DNA of 64,000 nucleotides from PWND01 sp964601515 (GTDB lineage: Bacteria > Bacteroidota > Bacteroidia > Bacteroidales > UBA7960): contig CAZRNU010000002.1 of assembly GCA_964601515.1 (NCBI GenBank), forward strand, positions 9,274-73,273, written 5' to 3'. Under the pieces are notes generated by a model. It saw only the letters and a program-made list of their open reading frames with translations. It was not told the origin of the DNA and searched no databases. Numbering within the stretch: position 1 is the stretch's first letter; each line of letters opens with the position of its first letter. The position numbers were made by a program, and so were the translations under genes. Below are positions 34,948-45,345 of the stretch, in pieces.

Positions 34948-36210
34948 ATGAAAAACATTAAAAAGCTTGGTGTAATTATTTCAATTCTTGCAATACTTAT
35001 AACTGCATCATGTAAACAAAAGAGCATTTCATCCACTAACTCAACTAATGACAACAATATTGAAGTAAATTCGGATATGAAGCAATCTGTAATAGAGGGT
35101 AACAATAAATTTGCAATAGGGATAATGCAGAATTTGAAATTTGCAGAAGAAAATAGTATTATTTCACCCTACAGCATTAGCACTGCATTGGCTATGACTT
35201 ATGGGGGAGCTAGAGGAAAAACAATGAATGAAATGTCTAGTGTAATGAAATATTCATTAGAACAAAATAGTTTTCACCCAACATTCAGTGCTTTCATGAG
35301 TGACATTACTTCAATATCTTCTGAAAAAGCCGGATTTGAATCAGCAAATGCGATTTATGCACAAAAAGATTATGATTTTTTGTCTGAATTTTTTGAGTTG
35401 ATAAATAAAAACTATGGGTCAGCTTTAAAATTTGTAGATTTCCACAAAGGCAATAGAGAAGATATAAGGCAAGAGATCAACAAATGGGTTGAATTAAAAA
35501 CAAAGTCTAAAATTACCGAGCTAATTGCACCAAATATTTTAAGTGAAGATACAAGAATGGTATTGGTAAATGCAATATATTTTCTTGCTGAATGGGAAAA
35601 GGAATTTAACAAGGAACTTACTTACAGCGACTCTTTTTATCCCAATAACGGAGACCCGCAAAAAGTTAATTACATGAAAACAACAGATAATTTCATGTAT
35701 ATACAAAGCAAAGGTTATGAAGCTATTGAATTGCCATATAGTGGAAATAAATTCTCTATGATGATGGTATTGCCTGAGAGCAAAACTGATTTTAGCTCGT
35801 TTATCAAGAGTTTTAGCTATGATGATTTCAATACTATTACCTCAAACTTTGCAAAAAAACAAGTTGAAGTTAATATTCCAAAATACAAAATTGAAACTGC
35901 AACCGAATTGCAAAAAGTTTTAATTCAAATGGGTATGCCTTTAGCATTTTCAAATAAAGCAGACTTTTCAGGTATGACAGGCAAACAAGACCTTAAAATC
36001 GACAAAGTAATTCATAAAGCATTTGTTGAGGTTGATGAGAAGGGCACTGAAGCTGCAGCAGCAACTGCTGTTGTTATGATAAGAAAAACTGCCGCTGTCG
36101 AGGATATGTCTCAAAAAATAATATTCAAAGCAGACAGACCATTTTTATTCTTTATTAAGGAGAATAATAATAACACAATAATTTTCATGGGAAGTGTTAT
36201 AAATCCTTAA
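34948..36210 (+). CDS. serpin-family protease inhibitor lipoprotein
   Basis: A 420-residue bacterial serpin. Lipoprotein signal (IISILAILITASC, Cys about 23) then a disordered linker and a complete serpin fold: NSIISPYSISTALAMTYGGARGKTMNEMS, LVNAIYFLAEWEKEF, AIELPYSGNKFSMMMVLPES, hinge EVDEKGTEAAAATAVVM and FKADRPFLFFIKENNNNTIIFMGSVINP. The hinge is alanine-rich as in inhibitory serpins. Counting 17 residues from the hinge Glu puts P1 at the R-K of MIRKTAAV, predicting trypsin-like target proteases (inference). Probably protects the cell surface from secreted proteases. Confidence 0.92.
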   Translation: MKNIKKLGVIISILAILITASCKQKSISSTNSTNDNNIEVNSDMKQSVIEGNNKFAIGIMQNLKFAEENSIISPYSISTALAMTYGGARGKTMNEMSSVMKYSLEQNSFHPTFSAFMSDITSISSEKAGFESANAIYAQKDYDFLSEFFELINKNYGSALKFVDFHKGNREDIRQEINKWVELKTKSKITELIAPNILSEDTRMVLVNAIYFLAEWEKEFNKELTYSDSFYPNNGDPQKVNYMKTTDNFMYIQSKGYEAIELPYSGNKFSMMMVLPESKTDFSSFIKSFSYDDFNTITSNFAKKQVEVNIPKYKIETATELQKVLIQMGMPLAFSNKADFSGMTGKQDLKIDKVIHKAFVEVDEKGTEAAAATAVVMIRKTAAVEDMSQKIIFKADRPFLFFIKENNNNTIIFMGSVINP

Positions 36211-36216
36211 TTGCTG

Positions 36217-36603
36217 CTAAAAGCCTTCATTGTCAAAATATTGACTCAGTTGTTTAAGATTACTGTCGAAAAGAGAATATAATTCTTCTTTGTAGGTAAA
36301 GTTTTCTTGTTTATGACAAGCATCGATAAATGAGAGAAGCTGGTAAAACCTTGATGCACCAATAGTACCCGACAAGCCTTTAAGTGTATGAACTGATCTG
36401 GAAAGCATTTCTTCATTATTGGTTTCAATATATGATTTCATTTCCTCAACAATTTCATAGCTTTCTTCAATAAATGAGTCAATAATTTCCTTAAGTAGTT
36501 CTGGCTTGTTTCTAGTTTGAAATCTTAACTTTTCCATATTTGCAGGGTTAAATACCGGGAAATTGGAAAAGTCCGGAATTTCATTTTGAGGTTTTTCCGT
36601 CAT
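36217..36603 (-). CDS. Hpt (histidine phosphotransfer) protein
   Basis: A 128-residue single-domain Hpt protein; H72 in SVHTLKGLSGTIGA is the phospho-acceptor. It lies 12 bp after the hybrid kinase on the same strand and is therefore likely the phosphotransfer partner of that kinase's receiver domain. Convergent with the serpin gene, 6 bp between stops. Confidence 0.9.
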   Translation of the reverse strand: MTEKPQNEIPDFSNFPVFNPANMEKLRFQTRNKPELLKEIIDSFIEESYEIVEEMKSYIETNNEEMLSRSVHTLKGLSGTIGASRFYQLLSFIDACHKQENFTYKEELYSLFDSNLKQLSQYFDNEGF

Positions 36604-36615
36604 AATGTAATAAGA

Positions 36616-39600
36616 TTATTTTTCTGATGATTTATTTGTCCATTTTATAATTTTCGCATACAGATCTTCAGCCTTTACAGGCTTTGAAATATAATCATCC
36701 ATACCTGCATTAATATATTTTTCGGCATCACCTTCAAGTGCATTAGCGCTCAAAGCAATTACTGCGGGGAGGTCTTTAAATCTTGTTTTCATATGTTTAT
36801 TTGCAGTAACTCCATCCATAACAGGCATTTGAATATCCATAATAATCAGGTCAAATTTTTCATCTTTCTCGAGAATATCTAGTGCTTGTTGTCCGTTGTA
36901 TGCAATTTTGACTCTGCATCCTGCATTTTCTAGCATCATTCGGATAATTTTCTGATTTATAATTTTATCCTCAACAAGCATAATATCAAGGTTAAGGTTA
37001 AGATTTTCCTTAACAACAGGCTTTTCTTCTTTAGGTGCAATAAATAGATGATCTAACTTTTGAACCTTTACTGTAAAGAAAAATGTAGTACCCTGCCCTT
37101 CATTATTATTTTTCACGCCTATTTCACCGCCCATTAATTTAACTATACTTCGGCATATTGACAGGCCAAGACCTGTTCCCTCATGCACTCGTTTAAGTGA
37201 AGTATCTATTTGTGTAAATGGTTGGAAAAGCTTATCCATAGATTCTTCACTAATTCCAATTCCCGTGTCAGTTACTTCAACATATAATTCAACATCATTA
37301 ATAACTTTCTTGTTTAAGGCAATTATAATTTTCACTCCACCTTCCGGTGTAAATTTCACTGCATTTGAAATTAGATTGGTAAATACCTGCATTAATCTAT
37401 TTTCATCTGCTGAAATAAACTCCGGAACCTCAGGTTTAATCTCAATAGAAAATGACAGGACCTTTTGCTTTGTGAGAGCAGCAAATAATCCTTTAATTCG
37501 TTCAATGCTTTCATAAAGATTAAACTCAATAGGTTTCAGATGCAATTTCCCTGCTTCAATTTTTGACAAATCAAGTACATCATTAATAATATTTAAAAGA
37601 CTCTCTGAGGAATGCTTAATTGTGTTGGCATAATCAAGTTGTTCTTCTGATAAAGATGTTTTTAAAAGAAAATCTATCATCCCAAGTATACCATTCATTG
37701 GTGTTCTCATTTCATGGCTCATATTAGCCAAGAATTGTTGCTTCATTTCAGAAGTTTTCACTGCAATTTCTACATTATTTTTGAGTTCCTGATTAGCAAC
37801 TTGTTCAGTAACATCCTGAACTGTACCGATTAATAATATAGGTTTTAGTTTATCATCAAAATTTATCTGAGATGTAGCCCTAATATGCTTAATAGTACCT
37901 GCAAAGTCAACAATTCTATAATTAGAGTTTATATCAGACACATTGCCACTATAAATTTTATGCATCTGACTGACTATATGTTTTCTATCTTCCGGATGAA
38001 CCAATGCTCTAAATTCATCATCATTAAATGATTTACGTTTCTCAGGAGAAACGCACATAATATCGAAATAAGATTCTGAAAAAACCTTCCTGCCGGATTT
38101 TAAATCCCACTCCCAATTACCAATTTTCGCTATTTTTTGCGCTTGGTAAAGTTTCTCATGGCTTTCATTTAAAGCTTGCTCCATATTTTTAGAGTCAATT
38201 ATTTGAGCCAACTTTTCGGCAATACTCTTGATTAAAATTTTCTCACTAAACTGGAATGGATCCTTATTTACATTTGGCTTTTCTTCCAGATATCCGATTT
38301 TTATATGTCCTAATTTTTTCTTTTGAATTTTTATAGGAGTTATAAAAACCCAAGGTGTTTCAATATAATTTTCGCTTCGGAATATTTCACTTCCGTATAA
38401 AACTTCGACATAAACATCATGCGAATATTTGATGCCATTTGGTATTATATCGATTGCTTTTTTAAGCAATTCTTCAAATGTAATTCCGGGCACACTTGTG
38501 AGATCAGATACATCAAACAAACAGTTAAGTTGTTTAATTTTTTGATTCAGATTAGCAGTGGCTTCCTGAAGCTGATAGTTAGACTTTTTGCTTTCAGTTA
38601 CATCAAGTAAAACGATAACTGAACCATAAAACCTTTGATTTTCATCAAGTAAAGGGGATACGCTGAAATGTCCCCAAAAGTCATCATCATCAAGGCTACT
38701 TAATTGAATTTCAAACTGATCGGCAACTCCTATTTTCCTAAGCTCAAAACTTTCTAAATAGGCTTTTCGCTGCTCGTCGTTTCCAATAAAGCTTTTTATT
38801 GGCTTCATTTTTATCTGCTCAAAGGTTGCGCTGAGCATCTGGCAAGCTTTACTGTTAGCAAATTGTATATTGTCATTTTCATCAGCCATTATCAGGCCTT
38901 CATTCATAGTCTTAATCAACTTGCTATATCTGTCTTCGCTTTTGCGCAAAGCAGACGTAATTTCATCTCTTTCTGCAATTGACTGTTGTAGTTTAGATAT
39001 GAATGATTTCTTATCTCTGTTACTTTTATAAAAAACAATTAAAAGTCCGGACAGTAAAAGGAGAATGAATATTGCAAAAAAGTAAATAATTGAGTTCCTC
39101 TGTTTAAGGCTTTGATAAAGCTTATTAATTTCATATGCTTCATCTTTTCTGGCTTCGAGAAGATTTGCCTGTCCATGGAGATTTTTAAAATTCAGCTCTT
39201 TACTAATAGACACATATGTGAGCATGTCTTCATAAGCTTCTTTTTGTTTACCCATTTCAAAATTGAGCCTTGCCCTGTCTGAGTAAAAATTGATAAGCAT
39301 AGACCTAAGTCCAATTTGCTTCATAATAAGAAGGCCTTCATTTATATGTAACTCAGCCTTGTCATATTGCTTTAACTCAAGATAAGTAACGCCCTGATTT
39401 CTAGTAACAAGCCCATACAGAGGTATATTATAAAACATTCTCAAAACACTGTCGGACCTTGAATAATAGTTTAGAGCAAGTTCCAATTCCTTCATTTCTC
39501 TGTAGACATTTCCAATATTGTTGTATATTATTGCTTGGCTATGGATATCTTCAATTCCCGTAGCCATAATAAACGCCTGATCATAGAAGAAGAATGCCAT

Positions 39601-40236
39601 TTCAAAATTCTTATCAACTATATTAAGCGTCCCAATATTATTAAACACCCTAATTGTAACTTTATGGAAATCGTTGGGCAATGATATTTTCAGCGCAGCA
39701 TCATAATATTCTCTTGCTTTATCGATTTTCTCAAGATTTCTATAAACCATCCCCATATAATTTAAAGAGCTGGCTTCTCCATAAAGATATTTGTGTGTTT
39801 CAGAAATTCGAAGAGCTTCGTGGTGATTTTCTACGGCCATATAATATATGCCTCTTTGTCTTAACAGATTGCCAAGTTGATTTTTAATATTGACTGCTAA
39901 TTCGGGATATTTATCAGGGTCTAGCAGTTCATCTGCCTCATTATATAGTTGCTCGGCATCATAGTATTTACCCATAAGCATATACAATTGGGCTAGATTA
40001 TCAATTGTTAAAATATTTACAGGTAAATTACTTATCTGTTTTGCCATTTCAAGAGCTTCTAAGGCAAAACTCTCCCTTTGTTCAATATTGAAGTTTTTAT
40101 AGTCATTAGATTTGGCAACTAAATCAGAAATACTATCGGGCAATGCAACTATATTGTTTTCAACGCCATATGTAAAAATAGTTGAAACAGATAAAAGCAA
40201 AAAAACAATGAAATTTGTAAAGGTTCTTGAATTCAT
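36616..40236 (-). CDS. TPR-PAS hybrid sensor histidine kinase with receiver
   Basis: A 1206-residue hybrid kinase: signal peptide (1-24), about seven TPR-like helix pairs (45-370) predicted periplasmic, membrane helix 381-403, PAS (about 435-555), GAF-like region (about 580-705), a second PAS (about 715-835), HisKA with H841 in FLANMSHEMRTPMNG, HATPase (NLISNAVKFTPEGG, DTGIGI, GTGLGLS) and a C-terminal REC (LIIMDIQMPVMDG). All key residues are intact. With the following Hpt gene it makes a complete phosphorelay up to the Hpt step; no output regulator is nearby. Confidence 0.95.
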   Translation of the reverse strand: MNSRTFTNFIVFLLLSVSTIFTYGVENNIVALPDSISDLVAKSNDYKNFNIEQRESFALEALEMAKQISNLPVNILTIDNLAQLYMLMGKYYDAEQLYNEADELLDPDKYPELAVNIKNQLGNLLRQRGIYYMAVENHHEALRISETHKYLYGEASSLNYMGMVYRNLEKIDKAREYYDAALKISLPNDFHKVTIRVFNNIGTLNIVDKNFEMAFFFYDQAFIMATGIEDIHSQAIIYNNIGNVYREMKELELALNYYSRSDSVLRMFYNIPLYGLVTRNQGVTYLELKQYDKAELHINEGLLIMKQIGLRSMLINFYSDRARLNFEMGKQKEAYEDMLTYVSISKELNFKNLHGQANLLEARKDEAYEINKLYQSLKQRNSIIYFFAIFILLLLSGLLIVFYKSNRDKKSFISKLQQSIAERDEITSALRKSEDRYSKLIKTMNEGLIMADENDNIQFANSKACQMLSATFEQIKMKPIKSFIGNDEQRKAYLESFELRKIGVADQFEIQLSSLDDDDFWGHFSVSPLLDENQRFYGSVIVLLDVTESKKSNYQLQEATANLNQKIKQLNCLFDVSDLTSVPGITFEELLKKAIDIIPNGIKYSHDVYVEVLYGSEIFRSENYIETPWVFITPIKIQKKKLGHIKIGYLEEKPNVNKDPFQFSEKILIKSIAEKLAQIIDSKNMEQALNESHEKLYQAQKIAKIGNWEWDLKSGRKVFSESYFDIMCVSPEKRKSFNDDEFRALVHPEDRKHIVSQMHKIYSGNVSDINSNYRIVDFAGTIKHIRATSQINFDDKLKPILLIGTVQDVTEQVANQELKNNVEIAVKTSEMKQQFLANMSHEMRTPMNGILGMIDFLLKTSLSEEQLDYANTIKHSSESLLNIINDVLDLSKIEAGKLHLKPIEFNLYESIERIKGLFAALTKQKVLSFSIEIKPEVPEFISADENRLMQVFTNLISNAVKFTPEGGVKIIIALNKKVINDVELYVEVTDTGIGISEESMDKLFQPFTQIDTSLKRVHEGTGLGLSICRSIVKLMGGEIGVKNNNEGQGTTFFFTVKVQKLDHLFIAPKEEKPVVKENLNLNLDIMLVEDKIINQKIIRMMLENAGCRVKIAYNGQQALDILEKDEKFDLIIMDIQMPVMDGVTANKHMKTRFKDLPAVIALSANALEGDAEKYINAGMDDYISKPVKAEDLYAKIIKWTNKSSEK

Positions 40237-40302
40237 AAAGCCAACATATAGGTCTGAAAAACTTCATAAAAATACAAAAAACAGATAATAAATTAAGATT
40301 TT

Positions 40303-41238
40303 TTAAAAAAGCCTTGCTCTTTTTATTAAAAAAGAAAACAAAACCTTTTCAAAGCCCTCATTTATATCAGCATCCACGAAATCTATTTGATATTGAAGGC
40401 ACTTCATTTTGAGTGTTTTGAAGTAATCAGAAAGGGCATTTTGATACTTTTCTTTAATTCCTCCGGGATTTAATTTAATTTCATTGCCGGTTTCCATATC
40501 AATAAACCTTAAAGGCCTGTTTGTAAAATCAAACTTAAGCTCTTTTTGTTTATCATAAACATGGAATAAAATTACTTCGTGCTTATTGTGTTTCAGATGC
40601 TTTAATGCAGAGAAAACCTCAGCAGGATCTTCAGCATTTACGAGCATATCGCTAAATACTATTACCAATGATCTTTTATGAATACTATCTGCAAGCAAAT
40701 GAAGACTTTCAGAGGTTGCAGACAATTTGTGGATTGGTTGATTTTCTCTTTTAATGATGCTGTTAAGATGTGCAAACAGCATTTTTTGATGAGTACTGTT
40801 TGAGCGGGGTTTATAATGAGAATCTACTTTATTTGAAAAAGTACTTAACCCCACCGCATCTCGCTGCTTATTCATTAGATAAATTAGAGATGCTGCAGAC
40901 ATTACAGAAAATTCAAGTTTATTAAACTGTTCAGGACTTTTATTTTCCAGAGGAAAATACATAGATGAAGAGTTATCTATAATAATTTGGCATCTTAGAT
41001 TAGTTTCCTCTTCAAAGCATTTCACAAAAAGCTTTTCTGATCTGGCAAATAACTTCCAATCTATGTGCCTGGTAGATTCTCCTTGATTATAAATTTTATG
41101 TTCAGCAAACTCTACCGAAAAACCATGAAAAGGGCTCTTGTGGAGCCCTGTAATGAAACCCTCAACTACTTGCTTGGCAAGGAGTTCAAGATTTTCAAAT
41201 TTCTTAAAAATTGCCTGGTTAAAACCGGGATTATTCAT
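40303..41238 (-). CDS. DUF58 domain protein
   Basis: A 311-residue cytoplasmic DUF58 protein with a von Willebrand A-like half: family signature SPFHGFSVEFAEHKIYNQGESTRHIDWKLFARSEKLFVKCFEEETNLRCQIIIDNSSSMYF includes the DxSxS-type metal site (DNSSS). In Bacteroidota it normally sits in the MoxR-DUF58-Bat (aerotolerance) operon; here no MoxR ATPase or BatA gene is next to it, only trxA 36 bp upstream on the same strand. Confidence 0.88.
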   Translation of the reverse strand: MNNPGFNQAIFKKFENLELLAKQVVEGFITGLHKSPFHGFSVEFAEHKIYNQGESTRHIDWKLFARSEKLFVKCFEEETNLRCQIIIDNSSSMYFPLENKSPEQFNKLEFSVMSAASLIYLMNKQRDAVGLSTFSNKVDSHYKPRSNSTHQKMLFAHLNSIIKRENQPIHKLSATSESLHLLADSIHKRSLVIVFSDMLVNAEDPAEVFSALKHLKHNKHEVILFHVYDKQKELKFDFTNRPLRFIDMETGNEIKLNPGGIKEKYQNALSDYFKTLKMKCLQYQIDFVDADINEGFEKVLFSFLIKRARLF

Positions 41239-41274
41239 TATATGATATTAAATGAAGTAGTCTTAGAAAAGCAA

Positions 41275-41592
41275 CTACAACAATGCGTCAATTTTAGCCG
41301 AAAGTACATTTTTAGGTACGGCACCAACTTGCTTATCTACTACTTCTCCTTTTTTGATAAACAATATTGTAGGAATGTTTCTAATTCCAAATCTTGCTGA
41401 AATTCCGGGATTACTGTCGACATCAACTTTACCAACCAATGCCTTACCTTCATATTCACTAGCAAGCTCGTTAACAATAGGAGCTATCATTCTGCAAGGG
41501 CCACACCACTCTGCCCAAAAATCAACAAGAACAGGCTTATCTGATTTAATAACCAATTCTTCAAAGTTCGCGTCTGTAAATTCTAATGCCAT
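41275..41592 (-). CDS. trxA: thioredoxin
   Basis: A 105-residue canonical TrxA: VLVDFWAEWCGPCRMIAPI (C30/C33), GIRNIPTILFIKKGEVVDKQVGAVPK with the cis-proline loop. Length and pattern match E. coli-type thioredoxin. A CAAACATA (minus TATGTTTG) box lies 47 bp upstream. Confidence 0.96.
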   Translation of the reverse strand: MALEFTDANFEELVIKSDKPVLVDFWAEWCGPCRMIAPIVNELASEYEGKALVGKVDVDSNPGISARFGIRNIPTILFIKKGEVVDKQVGAVPKNVLSAKIDALL

Positions 41593-41638
41593 TTTATTAC
41601 GTTTTTAGTTATTGAATAATTATTTACAAATTTTATAA

Positions 41639-41646
41639 CAAACATA
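41639..41646 (-). promoter_or_regulatory. -7 box of trxA
   Basis: Minus-strand TATGTTTG, exact match to TAnnTTTG, 47 bp before the trxA start. Confidence 0.5.
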
Positions 41647-41692
41647 CTATCCTAATTGTTCTTTTCCAATTTTTTTTTAGCAAAAAAAATCA

Positions 41693-44600
41693 TTAGTTAA
41701 GCTTATAATCAATTTCCATTCTATTTAGCAGGTTGTTTAAAAAATCATATGGTTCAACCCTAAATGATTTTGACTCTAGAGTAACTGCGCTTCTATCTTC
41801 AGAATCGATAAGATTAATCTTCAATTTTGCGTTTCCTTGATATTTTTCAATATACATTCTTAAAATTTCAATAGTTCTTTCCGACAAAGTTTCAAGAGGC
41901 AGATTTAATAAAAGGTTGTTTGACACATTACCTCCCAACTCGCTCAGAAGTCCCATTTGAGTAATTCTCACTTCCAATTCATTAGACCTAACATTCTTCC
42001 TAACAGCGGCCCTTATAAATACAGAATTATCTTTAACCAGCAAGTGTTTATATTTCAGATAATCTTCAGAGAAAAGGAAAAACTGATGACTGTCTTTATA
42101 GTCTTCCAATGAGAATGCACCATATTGATTACCGCTCTTTTGTGATATCTTATGTCGAACATCAGTAACTATTCCGGCTAAAACTATATCAATTTTGTTT
42201 AAGCTTGAAAGATCTTTAAGCTGGTCAACAGAAGTATTACTGAATGACTTAATTCTAACTCTGTAGTTATCGAGAGGATGCCCTGAAAGATACATTCCTG
42301 TAACTTCTTTTTCATTTTTGAGCATATCCAGCTTTGACCAATGTTGGCAATCGGGTAGCTCCGGGTCAGGAATTGAGATCTCTTCTGAGTCGCCAAATAG
42401 ATTCATTTGAGAAGTGTTTTCCTGATTGCTAACCATATTCGCATGTCTGATAATTTTGTCAACAAAGTTTGATTCCCCATTATTATCGCTAAAGAAAAAC
42501 TGTGCCCTATGAGTATTAAGGCAATCGAAAGCTCCGCTAAGAGCCAAAGCCTCAAATGTTTTTTTATTCACAATTCTAAGATTAACTCTAGCAGCAAAAT
42601 CAAAAATGCTTTTATAAGGCCCATTATTTCTTCTTTCATCAACAATATTCTCGACTGCACCTTCACCAACACCCTTTACAGCACCAAGTCCGAATCTAAT
42701 CTCCCCTTTTTCATTAACATTAAAACTAAAGATACTCTCATTGATATCAGGGCCGAGAACAGGAATATTTTGCCTGTTACATTCATCCATAAAAAACCCA
42801 ATCTTCTTTATATCGCTGAAATTGTGTGTAAGTACCGCAGCCATATATTCAGGCATATAATGAGCTTTCAGGTATGCTGTTCTAAAAGCTAGAACTGAAT
42901 ATGCAGCAGAATGAGAGCGGTTAAAACCATATTCGGCAAAATTTGCCATAATATCAAAAATCTCTTGAGCTTTCTTTTTATCAACTCCTTTTTCAACAGC
43001 TCCATTAACAAAAACATCTTTTTGCTTTGCCATTTCAGCAACATCCTTCTTACCCATAGCACGTCTCAAAATATCAGCAGCAGCTAAAGAGTACCCGGCC
43101 ATAATTTGAGCAGCTTGCATAATTTGCTCCTGATAAACCATAATTCCGAAAGTAGGTTTCAGTATATCTTCAAGCCAAGGATGTAAGTATTTCGGTTTGT
43201 CGTAACCATGTTTACACTTGATGTAGGTAGGAATAAAATCCATTGGCCCCGGCCTATACAATGCGTTCATTGCAATAAGATCTTCAATATTGGTTGGTTT
43301 CAACTCCATTAAGCATCCACGCATGCCCTTTGATTCAAACTGAAATGTACCAACAGTATCGCCGGCTTGATAAAGTTGATAAGTTTTCTCATCATCAAGT
43401 GGGCAATTATCAATATCTACATCAACATTATGGCGTGCTTTAATGTTTTTCAAAGCCTCTTTAATGATAGAAAGAGTTTTTAATCCTAAAAAATCCATTT
43501 TTAGCATTCCGACAGACTCGGCATCTTTGCCATCATATTGAGTAACAGGCAAGTCAGAATCCTTTTGTTTACTAAGAGGAATACAATCTATAAGATCTTT
43601 TGGACCAATAATTACACCACATGCATGAACACCCGGATGACTATTTGTTCCTTCGAGTTGTTTAGCATAAATTAAAGTATCCTTAACAAGTTGTTCTCCA
43701 TCATTTAAAGCACTTTTAAGATCAGGAATTTCTTTATAAGCTGCATCAAGGTTTGCCGCCTTATCAGGCACAAGTTTAGCAAGTTTATCAGCCTCACTCA
43801 AGGGCAATTTCAGAACTCTGGCAACATTTCGAATAGATGAACGAGCTGCCATTGTTCCAAAAGTTACAATTTGGGCAACCTTTTCCCTCCCATATTTATT
43901 AATAACATAATCCAGAACTTTATCCCTTCCTTCATCATCAAAATCAACATCAATATCAGGCATTGAAATTCTTTCAGGATTAAGAAATCTTTCAAAAAGT
44001 AAATTATATTTGATAGGGTCAATTTCTGTGATACCTGTACAATAAGCAATAATAGACCCGGCGGCACTTCCTCTTCCAGGCCCTACAGAAACTCCCATTT
44101 TTCTAGCTTCATTAATAAAATCCTGAACAATAAGAAAATAGCCGGCAAACCCCATATTCTTAACTACATCTAATTCTAGGTCTATTCTTTCTTGGACTTC
44201 GTTAGTTATTTCAGGGTAAAGTTTTTTTGCACCGTTGTTGGTAAGAAAAGTAAGATAATCATTTTCAGTTTCAAACCCCTCAGGGAGAGGAAACACCGGA
44301 AGAAGTATATTTTTTGTAAGAATATCAAATTCTTCAATTTTAGCAGCAACTAACATAGTATTTTCGAGTGCTTCAGGAATGTCTTTAAACAATTCCCCCA
44401 TTTCTTTGGGGCTTTTTAAATATTCATTACCTGAATATTTCATTCTATTAGGATCATCGTAATCTTTATTTGTTTGCATACAAACAAGAATATCATGAGC
44501 TTTTGAATCCTCATCCTTTATATAATGCACATCGTTTGTAGCAATAAGTTTTACATTATATTTTTCTGAGAGCTTAATAAGACCTTCATTAACTCTATCC

Positions 44601-45145
44601 TGCTCGGGCCAACCATGCCTCATCATTTCAAGATAGAAGTCATCTCCAAAAATATCGATATATTCTTTTAAAACTTCTTCTGCTTTTTCAAAACCTAAAG
44701 ATTCGAGTGCATAAGGAATTTCTCCTCCGAGGCATGCTGATGATGCAATTAATCCGGAACTATGTTCGCGAAGCAATTCCTTGTCTATTCTAGGAGTATA
44801 GTAAAACCCCTCTAAAAAGCCTTTCGAACAAAGCTTTGATAAATTCTTGTATCCTTCAATATTTTTAGCTAGCAGAATAAGATGAAAGCCTGATCTATCT
44901 TCTCTTCCTTTTTTCTCAAATCTACTGCCATCAGCTACATACATTTCGCAGCCAATAATTGGTTTTATTCCAAGCTTTTTGGCTATTTTCGTAAACCGCA
45001 ACACTCCATACATATTCCCATGATCAGTAATTGCAAGCGATTTCATACCTAATTCGGAAGCTCTCTTCAATAATTTCTCAATTTCTGCTGCTCCATCAAG
45101 CAGACTAAATTCAGTATGTACGTGTAAATGAGTAAACTCTGTCAT
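41693..45145 (-). CDS. dnaE: DNA polymerase III subunit alpha
   Basis: The 1150-residue replicative polymerase. N-terminal PHP domain (HLHVHTEFSLLDGA, ITDHGNMYG), palm with GPGRGSAAGSIIAYC and catalytic acids in PDIDVDFDDEGRDK, FQFESKGMRG, fingers (NRSHSAAYSVLAF), a HhH part, and C-terminal OB fold (IVLAGIVTDVRHKISQKSGNQYGAFSLEDY). Length is close to E. coli DnaE. Transcribed divergently from typA with a -7 box TATTTTTG (minus) 27 bp upstream. Confidence 0.98.
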   Translation of the reverse strand: MTEFTHLHVHTEFSLLDGAAEIEKLLKRASELGMKSLAITDHGNMYGVLRFTKIAKKLGIKPIIGCEMYVADGSRFEKKGREDRSGFHLILLAKNIEGYKNLSKLCSKGFLEGFYYTPRIDKELLREHSSGLIASSACLGGEIPYALESLGFEKAEEVLKEYIDIFGDDFYLEMMRHGWPEQDRVNEGLIKLSEKYNVKLIATNDVHYIKDEDSKAHDILVCMQTNKDYDDPNRMKYSGNEYLKSPKEMGELFKDIPEALENTMLVAAKIEEFDILTKNILLPVFPLPEGFETENDYLTFLTNNGAKKLYPEITNEVQERIDLELDVVKNMGFAGYFLIVQDFINEARKMGVSVGPGRGSAAGSIIAYCTGITEIDPIKYNLLFERFLNPERISMPDIDVDFDDEGRDKVLDYVINKYGREKVAQIVTFGTMAARSSIRNVARVLKLPLSEADKLAKLVPDKAANLDAAYKEIPDLKSALNDGEQLVKDTLIYAKQLEGTNSHPGVHACGVIIGPKDLIDCIPLSKQKDSDLPVTQYDGKDAESVGMLKMDFLGLKTLSIIKEALKNIKARHNVDVDIDNCPLDDEKTYQLYQAGDTVGTFQFESKGMRGCLMELKPTNIEDLIAMNALYRPGPMDFIPTYIKCKHGYDKPKYLHPWLEDILKPTFGIMVYQEQIMQAAQIMAGYSLAAADILRRAMGKKDVAEMAKQKDVFVNGAVEKGVDKKKAQEIFDIMANFAEYGFNRSHSAAYSVLAFRTAYLKAHYMPEYMAAVLTHNFSDIKKIGFFMDECNRQNIPVLGPDINESIFSFNVNEKGEIRFGLGAVKGVGEGAVENIVDERRNNGPYKSIFDFAARVNLRIVNKKTFEALALSGAFDCLNTHRAQFFFSDNNGESNFVDKIIRHANMVSNQENTSQMNLFGDSEEISIPDPELPDCQHWSKLDMLKNEKEVTGMYLSGHPLDNYRVRIKSFSNTSVDQLKDLSSLNKIDIVLAGIVTDVRHKISQKSGNQYGAFSLEDYKDSHQFFLFSEDYLKYKHLLVKDNSVFIRAAVRKNVRSNELEVRITQMGLLSELGGNVSNNLLLNLPLETLSERTIEILRMYIEKYQGNAKLKINLIDSEDRSAVTLESKSFRVEPYDFLNNLLNRMEIDYKLN

Positions 45146-45171
45146 TATTATTATTCCTTTCTATTTGCTCT

Positions 45172-45179
45172 CAAAAATA
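45172..45179 (-). promoter_or_regulatory. -7 box of dnaE
   Basis: Minus-strand TATTTTTG, exact match to TAnnTTTG, 27 bp before the dnaE start. Confidence 0.5.
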
Positions 45180-45318
45180 TACAAAAATTCCCCTCAAAAA
45201 TTGATTAGTTTTTCACAAATAACATTTAATTATCAACTCAAAAAATAATTATTAACACATAATCACAAAAAGACAAACCAAATAAAATTAAAAGTGTTTA
45301 ATATCTGAATTAAAGCAG

Positions 45319-45326
45319 TACTTTTG
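45319..45326 (+). promoter_or_regulatory. -7 box of typA
   Basis: TACTTTTG, exact match to TAnnTTTG, 20 bp before the ATG at 45346. Confidence 0.55.
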
Positions 45327-45345
45327 CAGGCTTAAAAATAAAAAA

